This document shows, in pieces, positions 44,951 to 55,011 of a stretch of 64,000 nt of DNA (the stretch's first letter is position 1; every line of letters begins with the position of its first letter). The position numbers were made by a program, and so were the translations under genes. The notes below the pieces were generated by a model. That model did not search any database. It was not told the DNA's origin and saw only the letters and a program-made list of their open reading frames with translations. Origin of the DNA: Stigmatella aurantiaca DW4/3-1 (GTDB lineage: Bacteria; Myxococcota; Myxococcia; Myxococcales; Myxococcaceae); assembly GCF_000165485.1 (NCBI RefSeq), contig NC_014623.1, forward strand, positions 7,024,893 through 7,088,892, read 5' to 3'.

Positions 44951-45517
44951 CTACCCGGGCTCGGGCAAGGGCCGGACGGCCCCGAAGAGGGCTTCCACGC
45001 TGCGCTCACAGTCGGCGGAAGCATCCGCGGGCCACGTGGCGAGCATCATGAAGAGGCGGCCTGGGCGGCCCTCCGTCACCGCGACGCGGCCGTGCACCCC
45101 CTGGCCCACCTGAAAGTCGAAGCCCACCGCACTGTCGGACAGGGGGAGCGGCTCCAGCTCCGAGGCAACGAAGTCCGGTTGCTCGCTCAGGCCCTGGTTC
45201 AACTGCTCGGCGATTTGCGTGGGAGAGCCCACGGCGGGGGCCACCTGGAGCACCACCTGCGCACCGGTCATCCGGTTGCGGAGAATGACGGGGATGGCCG
45301 CGCCCTCGGATGACTCCGGTTGCGCGGGCTCATCGAGTTGCCAGTCCTCGCCGGGCCGGACGATTTCCAGGCCCAGCTCCACATCCACATAGTGGCGCGC
45401 CGGGGCCGTGGACTCCGCCTTCGAGACGCGCGGTGGCGCTTTCACGGCGGGCTTCGAGGCCCCACACGCCGTGCACAGCACACACAACGCCCACCCCAGC
45501 CACCCCATCCGCCCCAT
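44951..45517 (-). CDS. Lipoprotein, function unknown
   Basis: A 188-residue lipoprotein with signal MGRMGWLGWALCVLCTACGA. The mature domain (YVDVELGLEIVRPGEDWQLD, GAQVVLQVAPAVGSPTQIAE, VGFDFQVGQGVHGRVAVTEG) is a small alpha/beta fold like those in DcrB/PsbP-type lipoproteins, which is a tentative match. ATG 45517 with GGGGAG 8 nt upstream is preferred; a longer start at 45559 would give a poor signal. It lies 89 nt downstream of pyrF on the same strand, at the end of the lpxC operon. Confidence 0.72.
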   Translation of the reverse strand: MGRMGWLGWALCVLCTACGASKPAVKAPPRVSKAESTAPARHYVDVELGLEIVRPGEDWQLDEPAQPESSEGAAIPVILRNRMTGAQVVLQVAPAVGSPTQIAEQLNQGLSEQPDFVASELEPLPLSDSAVGFDFQVGQGVHGRVAVTEGRPGRLFMMLATWPADASADCERSVEALFGAVRPLPEPG

Positions 45518-45606
45518 GTCCCACTCCCCGCCAGAAGGCCCAAGCGCGACGTTGGCCATGCGCCAGACCGTCCGCCAGGGGACCGCGGCCTGAAGCCCGG
45601 CAGGTG

Positions 45607-46332
45607 TCAACCGAAGGAAACTTCCGTGGCGATGGCCCGGGCGGCGGCCACCGGATCCGCGGCGGCGTGCACCGGCCGGCCAACCACCAACACATCCGCC
45701 CCCGCGCGCACCGCGAAGGCCGGTGTCTCGGCACGGGCCTGATCGCCCAGCTCCGCGCCCGCGGGGCGGATGCCCGGCGTACACAGAAGGGGCGAGGGGC
45801 CCAGCAAGCGGCGAAGCCCCTCGGCCTCCCGGGGCGAGCACACCAGTCCATCGACCCCGGCGCGGACCGCCAGTTGGGCCAGCCGCTGCGCCGCCGCTTC
45901 CGGGGCGCCGGTGAGGCCCACGGCCGTCACATCCTCGGCCGAGAGGGACGTCAGCACCGTCACCGCGAGCACGCGGGGCGGAGGGTGACCCTGGCTCCGA
46001 GCCCCCTCGCGCGCACCCCGCACGGCGGCCTTCAGCATGGCCTCGCCTCCCGCCGCGTGAACGGTGAGCAGTGCCACCCCCAGGGCCCCGGCGCGCGTGG
46101 CCGCCAGTTCCACGGTGTTGGGGATGTCGTGCAGCTTCAAGTCGAGGAACACCCGGCCCCCCAGCTTCTGGAAGGCGGTCACCGCCGCGGGCCCGTGCTC
46201 GACGAACAGCGAGAGCCCCACCTTGGCGTAGCCCATGAAGGGCGCCACCTGTGCATAGAGGGCGAGCCCCTGGTCCAACGGCAAATCCACCGCGAGGGCG
46301 AGGCGCTCGCGGGCGGGAGAACCCTCGGTCAC
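45607..46332 (-). CDS. pyrF: Orotidine 5'-phosphate decarboxylase
   Basis: PyrF catalyses the last step of UMP synthesis. The 241-residue protein has the signature [17 protein letters not shown] with catalytic Lys and Asp residues, [15 protein letters not shown] near the start and the phosphate loop [16 protein letters not shown]. Its ATG overlaps the stop of the DUF4388 gene (ATGA). Length fits the short bacterial class. It is the fourth gene of the lpxC operon. Confidence 0.96.
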   Translation of the reverse strand: MTEGSPARERLALAVDLPLDQGLALYAQVAPFMGYAKVGLSLFVEHGPAAVTAFQKLGGRVFLDLKLHDIPNTVELAATRAGALGVALLTVHAAGGEAMLKAAVRGAREGARSQGHPPPRVLAVTVLTSLSAEDVTAVGLTGAPEAAAQRLAQLAVRAGVDGLVCSPREAEGLRRLLGPSPLLCTPGIRPAGAELGDQARAETPAFAVRAGADVLVVGRPVHAAADPVAAARAIATEVSFG

Positions 46333-47579
46333 GTCAATCCCTCCTGAAGGGCCCGGTAGGTCAGGGACAGCTGGCCCGCGATGTCGGGGGGCAGCGCGTT
46401 CTGCGCGGTGAAGAGTGCATAGGAGACGAACGCATCGAGCGCCTCCAGCGTCAACGCGCGAGAGAGCGCCTCGTCCCCCGAGGCCACATTGTTGCGGATG
46501 AGCGCCACATCCACCCGCCCGTCTTCGTCCAAGGTGACGCCCGCGTACGCATCCTCCAACCCCGAGGGGGGCGCATCGAGGAAGCTGCTCAGCATGCCCA
46601 CGTCCCGCCCCACCTCTTGAAGCGCGCGGTAGACCAGCGAGAGCAGCAGGTTGTAGCGATCCTCGGGACCGAGCGTCTCCGGGGCGGGGCCCCAGTCGAA
46701 GGAGCGGAGGGGGGAAGAGGTCTCGGGCAGGGGCTCGACAATGAGCTCTCCGGTGCGCAACCGGTCCTCCACCCAGGTGAGAAAGGCGTGGATGCTGCCC
46801 TCGTAGGCGGGGCGGAGCTCCTTCAGCGTCACCCCATGGCGCACCCGGGCGAACAGGGCCTCTTCTCCAGGGGGAACCGCCAGGGCCCCCGCCACCACGC
46901 GGGTGTCTTCCGGGTACAGGCGGCGCATCCGGTTGGTGGCCTCCCCCCGCTTGATGCCTTGGATGACGAGATCCCTCGTGCGCTCGGGCAACTTCACGAT
47001 GTCGGCCACCGGCGGCTGCGTCTCCAGGAAGAGGAAGTTGCCCTCCATCATCTCGAAGAGGTTCAGCACCACCTCGCGCACCAGGAACGTCATGGCGTTG
47101 TAGAGGTTCGACTCGGAGACCGTCCCCTCGGTGACGAGCACCTGGCCCAGCCGCCGCGAGGGCGTCACCAGCCCGATGGCGTGCGTGAGCTGCTCGGAGG
47201 TGATGAGCCCCAGCTGGACGATGACGGCGCCCAGGCGCTCGTAGCGCTCGGTGGAGGTGGCGAAGACAACCTGCCCATCGCGGAACGACACCGTGCGGCG
47301 CAGCGAGCCATGCTGGATTATGAGCTGGCCGCTGCGGATGCCGGACAGAACGTAGGAGAACACGTCCTCCATGAAGAGCGAGCCCAGATTGCCGGCGAAG
47401 TAGCCGATGAGGTCGGGCGGCTCCCGGAGGAGGATCATCCCCTCGGGCGCATGGAAGTGCGCGGACAAGGGGCGAAGCGGCGACAATCCCGCGGCGAGCG
47501 GCCGCTCTAGGTCCAGAGCAACCGCTTCACCGGAGATGCGAGGAGTGGCCTTGGGACGTGGAGGAACCACGTGCGCCAC
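46329..47579 (-). CDS. DUF4388 domain protein
   Basis: A 416-residue cytosolic protein with an N-terminal DUF4388 (PatA-type) domain, [40 protein letters not shown] and [20 protein letters not shown], which occurs in myxobacterial signalling and gliding proteins. The C-terminal half (about 215-416) is helical and unassigned. It begins 1 nt after the DsbA-like gene and overlaps pyrF, so it is in the same operon. Specific role unknown. Confidence 0.85.
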   Translation of the reverse strand: MAHVVPPRPKATPRISGEAVALDLERPLAAGLSPLRPLSAHFHAPEGMILLREPPDLIGYFAGNLGSLFMEDVFSYVLSGIRSGQLIIQHGSLRRTVSFRDGQVVFATSTERYERLGAVIVQLGLITSEQLTHAIGLVTPSRRLGQVLVTEGTVSESNLYNAMTFLVREVVLNLFEMMEGNFLFLETQPPVADIVKLPERTRDLVIQGIKRGEATNRMRRLYPEDTRVVAGALAVPPGEEALFARVRHGVTLKELRPAYEGSIHAFLTWVEDRLRTGELIVEPLPETSSPLRSFDWGPAPETLGPEDRYNLLLSLVYRALQEVGRDVGMLSSFLDAPPSGLEDAYAGVTLDEDGRVDVALIRNNVASGDEALSRALTLEALDAFVSYALFTAQNALPPDIAGQLSLTYRALQEGLT

Positions 47580-47580
47580 T

Positions 47581-48666
47581 CTACTTCTTCTTCTTCAACT
47601 CCGCGTCGATGATGGTCTTGAACTCAGAGGCGGGCACTGCGCCCGACAAGGCCACGCCGTTGATGAAGAAGGCTGGGGTACCCGTGACCCCCACCTTCTC
47701 GCCATCGGCCATGTCCTTCTTGACGAGCTCCGCCTTCTTGTTCGAGTCCAGGCACTCGTTGAAGCGAGCGGAGTCCAGGCCCAACTCGGTGGCGTACTTC
47801 TTCAGGTCATCCACCTTGAGGTTCTGCTGGCTGGCGAAGAGCTTGTCGTGGAATTCCCAGAACTTGTTCTGATCCTGGGCGCAGGCGGCGGCCTCGGCGG
47901 CCTTGGGCGCATCCCCGTGGAAGCTCAGCGGGAAGTGGCGGAACACCAGCTTCACCTTGCCCTCGTAGGTCTTCATCACCTCGTCCACGTTCTGGATGGC
48001 CTTGCTGCAGAACGGGCACTGGAAGTCGCTGAACTCCACGATGGTGATGGGGGCGTCGGCAGGGCCCTTGGAGGGACCGATGGCCGCCACCTCGGCGCGC
48101 TTCTCGGGCAGGTTGATCTGCACGTCTGCCTTTTCCTTCAGCTGGGTGAACAGGGTCTGGGCGTGCTCACGCTTGGCCTGCTCGCTCAGCATCTTGACGA
48201 TCTCTGGCTTCACCTGCTCCAGGGTGACGTCCGGGGGCAGCTGATTGCCAGCCTTCGCCTGGTCGTAGATCTTCTGGATCTCCGCATCGGACGGCGTGGC
48301 GACCTTCGACTCCACCTCGGCCTTGATGAGCGCGTCCTCGTTCTCGAGCCCGCGCTTCTTGGCCTCGGACTGGACGAGCTTCTCGATGATGTAGCCATCG
48401 AGGCCGCGCTTGATCAGATCCTGCTTGCGCTTCTCGAGGTCCGCCATGGGAGGACCGATGCGCGAGGTCAGCTCGCCGTAGGTCACCTTCTGCTCGGCCC
48501 CATCCAACTTGTAGGTCGCGACGACCGTGTCGGAAGCGGGCTCGCACTGGCCCGCCGCGGCGGACGGAGTGGCGGAGGTGGCCGGCGAAGTCTGCTTGTT
48601 GCAGCCGGAGAGGACGGAGGCCGCAACGAGGGCGGACAGGACGAAACGGAAGGGGCGCAGGGACAT
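47581..48666 (-). CDS. DsbA-family thiol oxidoreductase lipoprotein with SurA-like N-domain
   Basis: A 361-residue lipoprotein (ALVAASVLSGC near residue 22). Residues about 50-180 resemble a SurA/PrsA-type chaperone N-domain (VTYGELTSRIGPPMADLEKR, GYIIEKLVQSEAKKRG), and residues 190-360 form a DsbA-like thioredoxin domain with CPFC in FSDFQCPFCSKAI and cis-Pro loop GVTGTPAFFINGVAL. Likely acts in periplasmic disulfide formation or folding. It follows lpxC by 49 nt and precedes the DUF4388 gene by 1 nt. Confidence 0.9.
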   Translation of the reverse strand: MSLRPFRFVLSALVAASVLSGCNKQTSPATSATPSAAAGQCEPASDTVVATYKLDGAEQKVTYGELTSRIGPPMADLEKRKQDLIKRGLDGYIIEKLVQSEAKKRGLENEDALIKAEVESKVATPSDAEIQKIYDQAKAGNQLPPDVTLEQVKPEIVKMLSEQAKREHAQTLFTQLKEKADVQINLPEKRAEVAAIGPSKGPADAPITIVEFSDFQCPFCSKAIQNVDEVMKTYEGKVKLVFRHFPLSFHGDAPKAAEAAACAQDQNKFWEFHDKLFASQQNLKVDDLKKYATELGLDSARFNECLDSNKKAELVKKDMADGEKVGVTGTPAFFINGVALSGAVPASEFKTIIDAELKKKK

Positions 48667-48715
48667 GGGCCCGGGGTCTTAATCGAGGAGTCCGGACCTC
48701 GCAAAAGAAACTTGG

Positions 48716-49657
48716 CTATGCGAGCAAAGGCTCCAGCTCCAGCCCCCCCGGTAACTCCGGAAGGCGCAGCTCCGAGCGCTCCGACTCCAGCCGCCGGAGT
48801 GGGACGAGTTCGTAGCAACTCGGGTCCGCCAGCACCTTCTGCACCAGCTTGTGGTTGAGGGCGTGACCCGTCTTGAAGACCTTCAGGTGGCCGATGATGG
48901 GCCTGCCGAAGAGGGACACATCCCCGATGGCGTCGAGAATCTTGTGCCGCACGAACTCATCCGAGAAGCGCAAGCCCTCCGGATTGAGGATGGAGGCCTC
49001 GTCCACGACGATGGCGTTCTCGAGCGAGCCGCCCCGGGCCAGCCCCAGCTTCTTGAGCATCTCCACATCCCGCAGGAAGCCAAAGGTGCGAGCGCGGGAG
49101 ATTTCGCCGGAGAAGCTCCGGTCGCTCATTTCCATCTCGTAGTACTGGCTGGAGATGAGCGGGTGCTTGAAGTCGATGGAGCAGCTGACGCGGAAGCGGC
49201 GCGACGGGGACAGCGTGGCCTCCTTGTCTCCTTCCGTCACGGTGACGGACTTCTTGATGACCAGGTAGCTGCGCGGCTCCTCCAACTCCCGGATGCCCGC
49301 GCTCATCACCATCTGCACGAAGTGCGCGGCGCTGCCGTCCATGACGGGCACCTCGGGGCCATCCACCTCCACGCGCACATTGTCGATGCCCAGCCCGGCC
49401 AGCGCCGAGAGCAGGTGCTCCACGGTGCTCACCTTCACCCCCTCCTTGCCCAAGGTGGTGGCCAGCGCCGTGTCCACCACGTACTCGGACAACGCCGGGA
49501 TGAGCACCGGCCGGGGCGTGTCCGTGCGGACAAAGAGGATGCCGTGGTGGGCTGGGGCGGGCCGCAGGGTCAGGTTCACCGTGACGCCCGAGTGAAGCCC
49601 CACGCCTTGGCAGGAGACGGAATGGCCGAGAGTGCGCTGGTTGTCGGTGGAAGGCAT
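48716..49657 (-). CDS. lpxC: UDP-3-O-acyl-N-acetylglucosamine deacetylase
   Basis: LpxC carries out the committed zinc-dependent deacetylation of lipid A synthesis. The 313-residue sequence has TLGHSVSCQGVGLHSG at the start, the zinc-ligand region STVEHLLSALAGLGID (His81), and the catalytic second-domain FVRHKILDAIGDVSLFG with GHALNHKLVQKV. Length and both motifs are normal. GAGG precedes the ATG by about 12 nt. It leads the operon continuing to pyrF; its 400-nt upstream region likely holds the promoter. Confidence 0.97.
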   Translation of the reverse strand: MPSTDNQRTLGHSVSCQGVGLHSGVTVNLTLRPAPAHHGILFVRTDTPRPVLIPALSEYVVDTALATTLGKEGVKVSTVEHLLSALAGLGIDNVRVEVDGPEVPVMDGSAAHFVQMVMSAGIRELEEPRSYLVIKKSVTVTEGDKEATLSPSRRFRVSCSIDFKHPLISSQYYEMEMSDRSFSGEISRARTFGFLRDVEMLKKLGLARGGSLENAIVVDEASILNPEGLRFSDEFVRHKILDAIGDVSLFGRPIIGHLKVFKTGHALNHKLVQKVLADPSCYELVPLRRLESERSELRLPELPGGLELEPLLA

Positions 49658-50060
49658 TGCCGTGTCGCCTCTTTCACTTCTCGTGCGGCCTGTTTTGCCG
49701 CGGTGTCCTATCGAACCGGATCGGAAACGTTCACTGCTGTCCTGCTGCGATGCACGGGGCACAGCAAGCCACGTGCCATGTGCTCAAAGAGGCCGGGCCG
49801 TTCCAAGGGAGTGCGATGGACTCGTATGTCGTGGAAAACCTTGGGCTTTTCCCCGCCCCGGCGGTAGGAATCCAGCCCCTGTGGGAACCGTCCTCCCTCA
49901 AGCTGCCGCCCCCACCCCCCTCGACCGTGACATTTCTGTCCGACATTCATCACTCCGTTGCCCCGCAGATTGACCTTGCGGACACCTCGGCCGCGACGCG
50001 CCGGGTCCATAACGCAAGGAACTGCCCAGAAGCAAACACTCCTGGGCCTCTTCCGGAGGG
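49658..50060. other. 403-nt intergenic region, no gene seen
   Basis: The stretch between lpxC and the gene ending at 50061 holds no convincing frame on either strand. The longer frames here have Arg/Gly-rich shadow composition. It should contain the lpxC promoter (minus strand) and the end of the ruvB transcript, but I see no clear -10/-35 pair or terminator. Confidence 0.5.
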
Positions 50061-51551
50061 TCAGCGGGGGACGGAGGTCAGGAAGCGGTCCCGGAGGGCC
50101 TCGGCTTCCGCGCGATCGAAGGTGCGGCCCCGGAGGAGGACCCGCCGGCTGACGGAGGCGAAGGTGCTCTCCAGCGTTTGAGAAAAGCGGCGCAGATCCT
50201 CGGTGAGCCGCTGCCGGATGCTGGGCCCCTCGGGCGGCCAGGGCAGCTCCATCAGCAGCGCGGTGAAACGGTCAAAGGGCTCGTAGTCCGAGTAGCGCAG
50301 GAGCTGATAGCTCCCCTCCTGGAAGTAGCCGAAGTAGGACTTGAGCGCCGAGAGTGCGGCCTCGGCGGCGGGGAGCGAATCCCCCGCCAGGGCATTCTCC
50401 GTGACGCGGCACAGCTGGCCGAAAACCCAGAGATCCTTGCGCAGCCTCAGGGCCATCTCCTCCGGAGCGGCGAGCCGCGCAAAGGCCTGCTCCCCCGTGA
50501 AGCCTCCCGGCTCGAGCGCCTCGGCCAGCGCCACCACCTGGCCCTGCAAGAGCGTGGTGAAGGCGACGGCGGCCCGCATGGGGGCATCTGGCTCGCTCTC
50601 CAGCTCCACCAGCACCTCGCGGGCGATGCGGTCCGTCTCCTTCATGATGTCCCGCGCGGAGCGCAGCCCCACGGCCTTGAGGCGCTTGGGGCCCACCCCG
50701 GTGGCGAACTCCTGGCGAAGGTACCCCACGAGGCTCACCGCCTCGCTGCGCACCAACGAGAGCACCACCCGGGCGCGGGGCGGAGGAGGATCTTCCCCAT
50801 CTCGTCCGACGTAGGAGAGGTAGTGCAGCAGGCGGAAGAGTGCGAGGAACGCGGTGGTGAACAGGGGCCGGGTGTCCTGCGGCTGCTGGGCGAGCAGATC
50901 CAGGACGCGGACCGAGTGGATGCGATCGTACTCGATGTGGAATTCCAGCGGCCGGAAGGGGCGGAAGTAGCGGTTGAGGACGATCTCCCGCAGGGCCAGG
51001 TTTCCCACATCCGAAAAGAGGCCCAGGCCACAGGTGGGCAGCTTCAGCAGGTGATCAATGAGGTTGCGCAGCGACTCGAACGACTCGCGCAACACGAAGA
51101 GGCTCTCCTGGGGCGTGTCCTGATCCAGCTCCTCCTCGAGGAAGGCGCGGCGCACCCGGTCATCCGCCAGTTGGGTCTCCACGTACTTGCGGAAAACCAG
51201 CTTCGAATCGGAGTCGGGATCCAGCAACCGGCGCGCGATGCGGATGGCCCGGTGGATGGCGTCGCGCACATCGCCCAGCTCGGTATGGAAGTCGCGGGTG
51301 ACCAGGGGACGCGCATCGGCGTCCACCACCCCGTTGTGCAGGTTGAAGGAGCGCTCCACCCCCCGCAGCAGCATTTCGAACTCGAAGAGCTGCTCCTCGC
51401 GCCCCTCCACGTTGACGCCGCGCAGCCAGCGCTCGCGCTCGGCGAGGAAACCAAAGCGCGAGGACTGCGTGGCGCGCATCAGGTCCGCGTAGAAATCCCG
51501 GGACACCCGGGGCGGCGGCGAGACCGGCTGCTTGGCGCGTGCCTGGCTCAT
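50061..51551 (-). CDS. Large helical hypothetical protein downstream of ruvB
   Basis: A 496-residue, Arg/Leu/Glu-rich, mostly helical cytosolic protein I cannot assign (examples: RFGFLAERERWLRGV, SFESLRNLIDHLLKLPTCGL, YFGYFQEGSYQLLRYSD). There is no signal peptide or membrane segment. Its start follows the ruvB stop by 16 nt with a GGGAAG site, so it is co-transcribed with the Holliday-junction helicase. This position hints at a recombination or DNA role but that is only context. Confidence 0.78.
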   Translation of the reverse strand: MSQARAKQPVSPPPRVSRDFYADLMRATQSSRFGFLAERERWLRGVNVEGREEQLFEFEMLLRGVERSFNLHNGVVDADARPLVTRDFHTELGDVRDAIHRAIRIARRLLDPDSDSKLVFRKYVETQLADDRVRRAFLEEELDQDTPQESLFVLRESFESLRNLIDHLLKLPTCGLGLFSDVGNLALREIVLNRYFRPFRPLEFHIEYDRIHSVRVLDLLAQQPQDTRPLFTTAFLALFRLLHYLSYVGRDGEDPPPPRARVVLSLVRSEAVSLVGYLRQEFATGVGPKRLKAVGLRSARDIMKETDRIAREVLVELESEPDAPMRAAVAFTTLLQGQVVALAEALEPGGFTGEQAFARLAAPEEMALRLRKDLWVFGQLCRVTENALAGDSLPAAEAALSALKSYFGYFQEGSYQLLRYSDYEPFDRFTALLMELPWPPEGPSIRQRLTEDLRRFSQTLESTFASVSRRVLLRGRTFDRAEAEALRDRFLTSVPR

Positions 51552-51567
51552 CGGAAGCACTTCCCTA

Positions 51568-52602
51568 TCAGAAGAGGCTCCCCTGCGGGGAGGCCGGAGG
51601 GGGAGCCCTCTTGAAATAACCGTAGGCCCGGTGGGTCGCCATGCGTCCACGGGGGGTCCGCTGGAGGAAGCCCTCCTGGAGCAGGTAAGGCTCGTACACA
51701 TCCTCGATGGAATCGCGCTGCTCGCCCACACTGGCGGCGATGGTCTCCACCCCCACCGGACCGCCCCCGAACTTGTCGATGATGGTCAGGAGGATCTTCC
51801 GGTCCATGGAGTCTAAACCACTGGCATCCACGCCCAACCGGTCCAGCGAGACACGGGCCAGCTCCCGGGTGATGTGCCCCTCCCCCTCCACCTGGGCGAA
51901 GTCACGCAACCGGCGCAGCAGCCGGTTGGAGATTCGAGGGGTGCCCCGTGAGCGGGTGGAGATCTCCTTGCTGGCATCGCGCTCCAGGGGAACCCCGAGA
52001 ATGCGCGCGGAGCGGTTGAGAATCATCTCCAGGTACTTGGGCTCGTAGTAATCCAGGCGCTCCTGGATCTGGAACCGGTCCCGGAGGGGCGAGGTCAGCA
52101 AGCCCGTGCGGGTGGTGGCCCCGATGAGGGTGAAGGGCGGCAGATCGATCTTCATCGCGCGCGCCGCGGGCCCCGTGTCAATGGTGATGTCCAGCCGGAA
52201 GTCCTCCATCGCCGGATAGAGGTACTCCTCGACGGCGGCGTTGAGCCGGTGGATCTCGTCGATGAAGAGGACGTCGCGCTCGTTGAGGTTGGTGAGCAGC
52301 CCGGCCAGATCTCCCTTGCGCTCGAGCGCGGGCCCGCTGGTGACGTGAATGCCCACCCCCAGCTCGGAAGCGATGATGTGCGCCAGGGACGTCTTGCCCA
52401 GCCCAGGCGGACCCGAGAAGAGGCAATGGTCGAGCGCATCCCGGCGCTGGCCCGCGGCCCGGACGTACACCTTGAGCTTCTCGACGACGGCGTCCTGGCC
52501 CACGTACTCCTCGAAGGTCCGGGGACGCAAGGAGGCCTCCAAGCGGACATCGTCTCCCAGCACCTCTTCCGACAGCGTGTCGGATTTCCGCTTCGTGGCC
52601 AT
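51568..52602 (-). CDS. ruvB: Holliday junction branch migration helicase RuvB
   Basis: The ATPase motor of RuvAB branch migration. The 344-residue protein has [14 protein letters not shown] at the start, Walker [21 protein letters not shown], Walker [12 protein letters not shown], the sensor region [18 protein letters not shown] and a winged-helix C-terminus ending with a 20-residue Pro-rich tail ([13 protein letters not shown]). ATG 52602 (MATKRKSD) is the usual start. It is not adjacent to ruvA/ruvC in this window but leads the unknown gene downstream. Confidence 0.97.
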   Translation of the reverse strand: MATKRKSDTLSEEVLGDDVRLEASLRPRTFEEYVGQDAVVEKLKVYVRAAGQRRDALDHCLFSGPPGLGKTSLAHIIASELGVGIHVTSGPALERKGDLAGLLTNLNERDVLFIDEIHRLNAAVEEYLYPAMEDFRLDITIDTGPAARAMKIDLPPFTLIGATTRTGLLTSPLRDRFQIQERLDYYEPKYLEMILNRSARILGVPLERDASKEISTRSRGTPRISNRLLRRLRDFAQVEGEGHITRELARVSLDRLGVDASGLDSMDRKILLTIIDKFGGGPVGVETIAASVGEQRDSIEDVYEPYLLQEGFLQRTPRGRMATHRAYGYFKRAPPPASPQGSLF

Positions 52603-52703
52603 GTCGATGCTCACCCTACCAAGAACGGCGCGTGTGTCGCCGTCCATCTCCCAGCGCTAGACTCGAGCCCCATGACGGCCGGCTGGCCAGGGGGCACGAA
52701 ACT

Positions 52704-53933
52704 GTGAAAGGCCTCGTTTTCGATCTCTCCCTTTCCAAGTATGTCCTCGCCAAGGGATTGGGGGGACTGTATCCCAAGCTCCACTATGGGCCGGGAAGCG
52801 GTCTTTCCCTGAGAGAGCTGCCCTCCCCGGTCCCCCCCGGTCCAGAGTGGGTCCGTCTGAGGCCACGGCTGGCCGGTCTCTGTGGCTCGGACATCGCGAC
52901 GCTCTTCTTCAAGGTCAGCCTCCAGCTGGAGCCCTTCAACAGTTTCCCGGCCGTGCTGGGCCACGAGATCCTCGCCACGCTGGAGGACGGCTGCCCGGGA
53001 ATCGAGGCCGGGCAGCGCGTCGCCGTGGATCCCATGCTCCCCTGCCGCCTGAGGGGCATCACCCCTGCGTGCAAGCCGTGCGCGGCCGGGATGGAGAACG
53101 GGTGCGAGCGCACCGCGGACGGCTGCCTCGCGCCCGGTCAGATGCTCGGCTACCAACGGGATCTGCCGGGGGGAATGGGCACGGAGATGGTGAGCCACCC
53201 CTCCCAGCTCCACCCGGTGCCCCCGGGCATCCCGGACAAGGCCGCGGTGCTGGTGGAGCCGCTGGCGGTGGGCCTCCATGCCGTCCTCAAGGTGCCCTGG
53301 AAAACCGGGGATCGGGTGCTCGTCATCGGGGGAGGCCCCGTGGCCTTCGCCGTGCTCTGGGCAATCCGAGCGCTCGGGTACCGCCACCACGTGACGCTGC
53401 TGGTGACGGAGGACTACCAGCGGAAGCTCGCCGTGCTGCTCGGCGCGGACGAGACCCTGCTCGTGCAAGAAGATGCGGCCGAAGCCGAGGAGGTCGCCCG
53501 GCTGACCGGGGCGCGCCTGTACAAGCCCCTCCTCGGGCCCCCCACGCTCACGGGAGGCTTCGAGGTCACCCTCGACTGTATTGGCAGCGCCGCCTCCGTC
53601 CAGGACTCCCTGCGCTACACCCGGGCGTTGGGAAAGGTGGTGCTGGTCGGGGCCGCGGGGCTCCTGAACGGGGTGGATTGGACCATGGTGTGGCGTAATG
53701 AACTGATGGTGCTTGGCTCCTACGCCTACGGAACGGAACATTTCCGGGGCGAGCGCAAGCACACCTTCGATCTGGTACTGGAGTTGCTTTCCCGGCGGGA
53801 GGGGCCGGACCCCTCCGTGCTCGTCACCCACGTCTTTCCGCTTTCGCGATACCAGGAAGCCATCGAGGCGAACCTGGAGCGAAGGCGCTGGCAGTCCGTG
53901 AAGACCGCTTTCGACCTGACGGTGAACGCATGA
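52704..53933 (+). CDS. Zinc-dependent medium-chain dehydrogenase
   Basis: A 409-residue alcohol/threonine/sorbitol-type dehydrogenase. The catalytic zinc Cys is in LCGSDIATLF and the His-Glu in LGHEILA; structural-zinc-like Cys are in CRLRGITPACKPCAAGMENG. The Rossmann motif is VLVIGGGPVAFAVLWAI. Length is about 40-60 residues more than the usual family member, with the extra part around the cysteine loop. The start is a GTG at 52704. The gene overlaps the MBL-fold gene by 4 nt, so they are coupled. Substrate unknown. Confidence 0.88.
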   Translation: MKGLVFDLSLSKYVLAKGLGGLYPKLHYGPGSGLSLRELPSPVPPGPEWVRLRPRLAGLCGSDIATLFFKVSLQLEPFNSFPAVLGHEILATLEDGCPGIEAGQRVAVDPMLPCRLRGITPACKPCAAGMENGCERTADGCLAPGQMLGYQRDLPGGMGTEMVSHPSQLHPVPPGIPDKAAVLVEPLAVGLHAVLKVPWKTGDRVLVIGGGPVAFAVLWAIRALGYRHHVTLLVTEDYQRKLAVLLGADETLLVQEDAAEAEEVARLTGARLYKPLLGPPTLTGGFEVTLDCIGSAASVQDSLRYTRALGKVVLVGAAGLLNGVDWTMVWRNELMVLGSYAYGTEHFRGERKHTFDLVLELLSRREGPDPSVLVTHVFPLSRYQEAIEANLERRRWQSVKTAFDLTVNA

Positions 53934-55003
53934 CCTCGAGCTTCCGTCCCCTGCCCTTCCTGGCCGCGGCCCGCGCCGAGCCCATTGCAGGCCTTCGCCT
54001 CCAGCACCTCCGGCGCGCCGCGCAAGAGGCCCGGGAGGCCTTCGTGGCCTCGGGCCCCGTGGCCGCGGTGGCCACCTGCGACTTGATTACGTTCCCCTAC
54101 CCCACCCAGTTCGCCTTCAGCGGGGCGGCGCTGTCACCGGTGCCGTACGTGATGATGACGAACCGGATGCAGGTGGTTCAGTTCCACGCGGACGGGGAGC
54201 TGCGCACGCTGCTCTTCAACCCCACGGACTACGAGCGGGGCTACGCGGCCCCCTTCTACCGGAGCCTGCGCGAGCGCTACGGGGCCTTCGTCGCGGACAA
54301 GATGATGTCCACGCGGCACGGCACCGTGGAGAGCCACCTGGCGGCCCTGGGACTGAAACCCGAGGACGTGGACTACCTCGCGTTCGATCACCTGCACGTC
54401 CAGGATGTCCGCCGCTGGCTGGGGGGAGAGGGCACTCCGGCCTACTTCCCCCGGGCCCGGTTGCTGGTGCAGCGCGCCGAATGGGAGACCGTGAAGCACC
54501 TGCACCCGATGCAGACGGTCTGGTACGTGCCGAACGGCACGGCGGGAGTGCCCGAGAGCCGGGTGGAGCTGCTGGAGGGCGACGTGTGGCTGGGGCCCGG
54601 GGCCGCCATCCTGGCCACGCCCGGGCACACGCTGGGGAACATGTCCCTGGCGGTGGCCACGGGCCAAGAGGTGTTCGTGGTGAGCGAGAACGGCGTGGCC
54701 ACGGAGAGCTACACGCCGCTCCAATCCGCCATCCCGGGCATGCGGTCCTTCGCCGAGCACATGGGCCTGGAGGTCGTGCTCAATGGCAACACCCGCGAGC
54801 ACTCCCTGGACCAGTACTCTTCGATGGTGGTGGAGAAGCTGTTCGCGGGGCCTTCGGCGGTGGAAGAATCGTTCGTGAACTTCCACCCCTCATCCCTGCT
54901 CACCGCCTCCCTGATGGCCCCGGGCCTGTCTCCCACCGTGGTCTTGCCCGCCCCCCACTTTGGAGACATCCGCCCAGCGGCCGCTGCCCGCCGCGCCGCG
55001 TGA
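53930..55003 (+). CDS. Metallo-beta-lactamase-fold hydrolase
   Basis: A 357-residue MBL-fold enzyme. The metal-site core is FDHLHVQDVR (an HxHxxD-like motif), with ATPGHTLGNMSLAV and VSENGVATES later, as expected for the fold. N-terminal residues 1-100 form extra strands (VAAVATCDLITFPYPTQFAF). No specific class (e.g. lactonase, RNase) is recognised. It overlaps the dehydrogenase start/stop as ATGA; together they could process one metabolite. Confidence 0.85.
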   Translation: MTSSFRPLPFLAAARAEPIAGLRLQHLRRAAQEAREAFVASGPVAAVATCDLITFPYPTQFAFSGAALSPVPYVMMTNRMQVVQFHADGELRTLLFNPTDYERGYAAPFYRSLRERYGAFVADKMMSTRHGTVESHLAALGLKPEDVDYLAFDHLHVQDVRRWLGGEGTPAYFPRARLLVQRAEWETVKHLHPMQTVWYVPNGTAGVPESRVELLEGDVWLGPGAAILATPGHTLGNMSLAVATGQEVFVVSENGVATESYTPLQSAIPGMRSFAEHMGLEVVLNGNTREHSLDQYSSMVVEKLFAGPSAVEESFVNFHPSSLLTASLMAPGLSPTVVLPAPHFGDIRPAAAARRAA

Positions 55004-55011
55004 GCCCAGCG

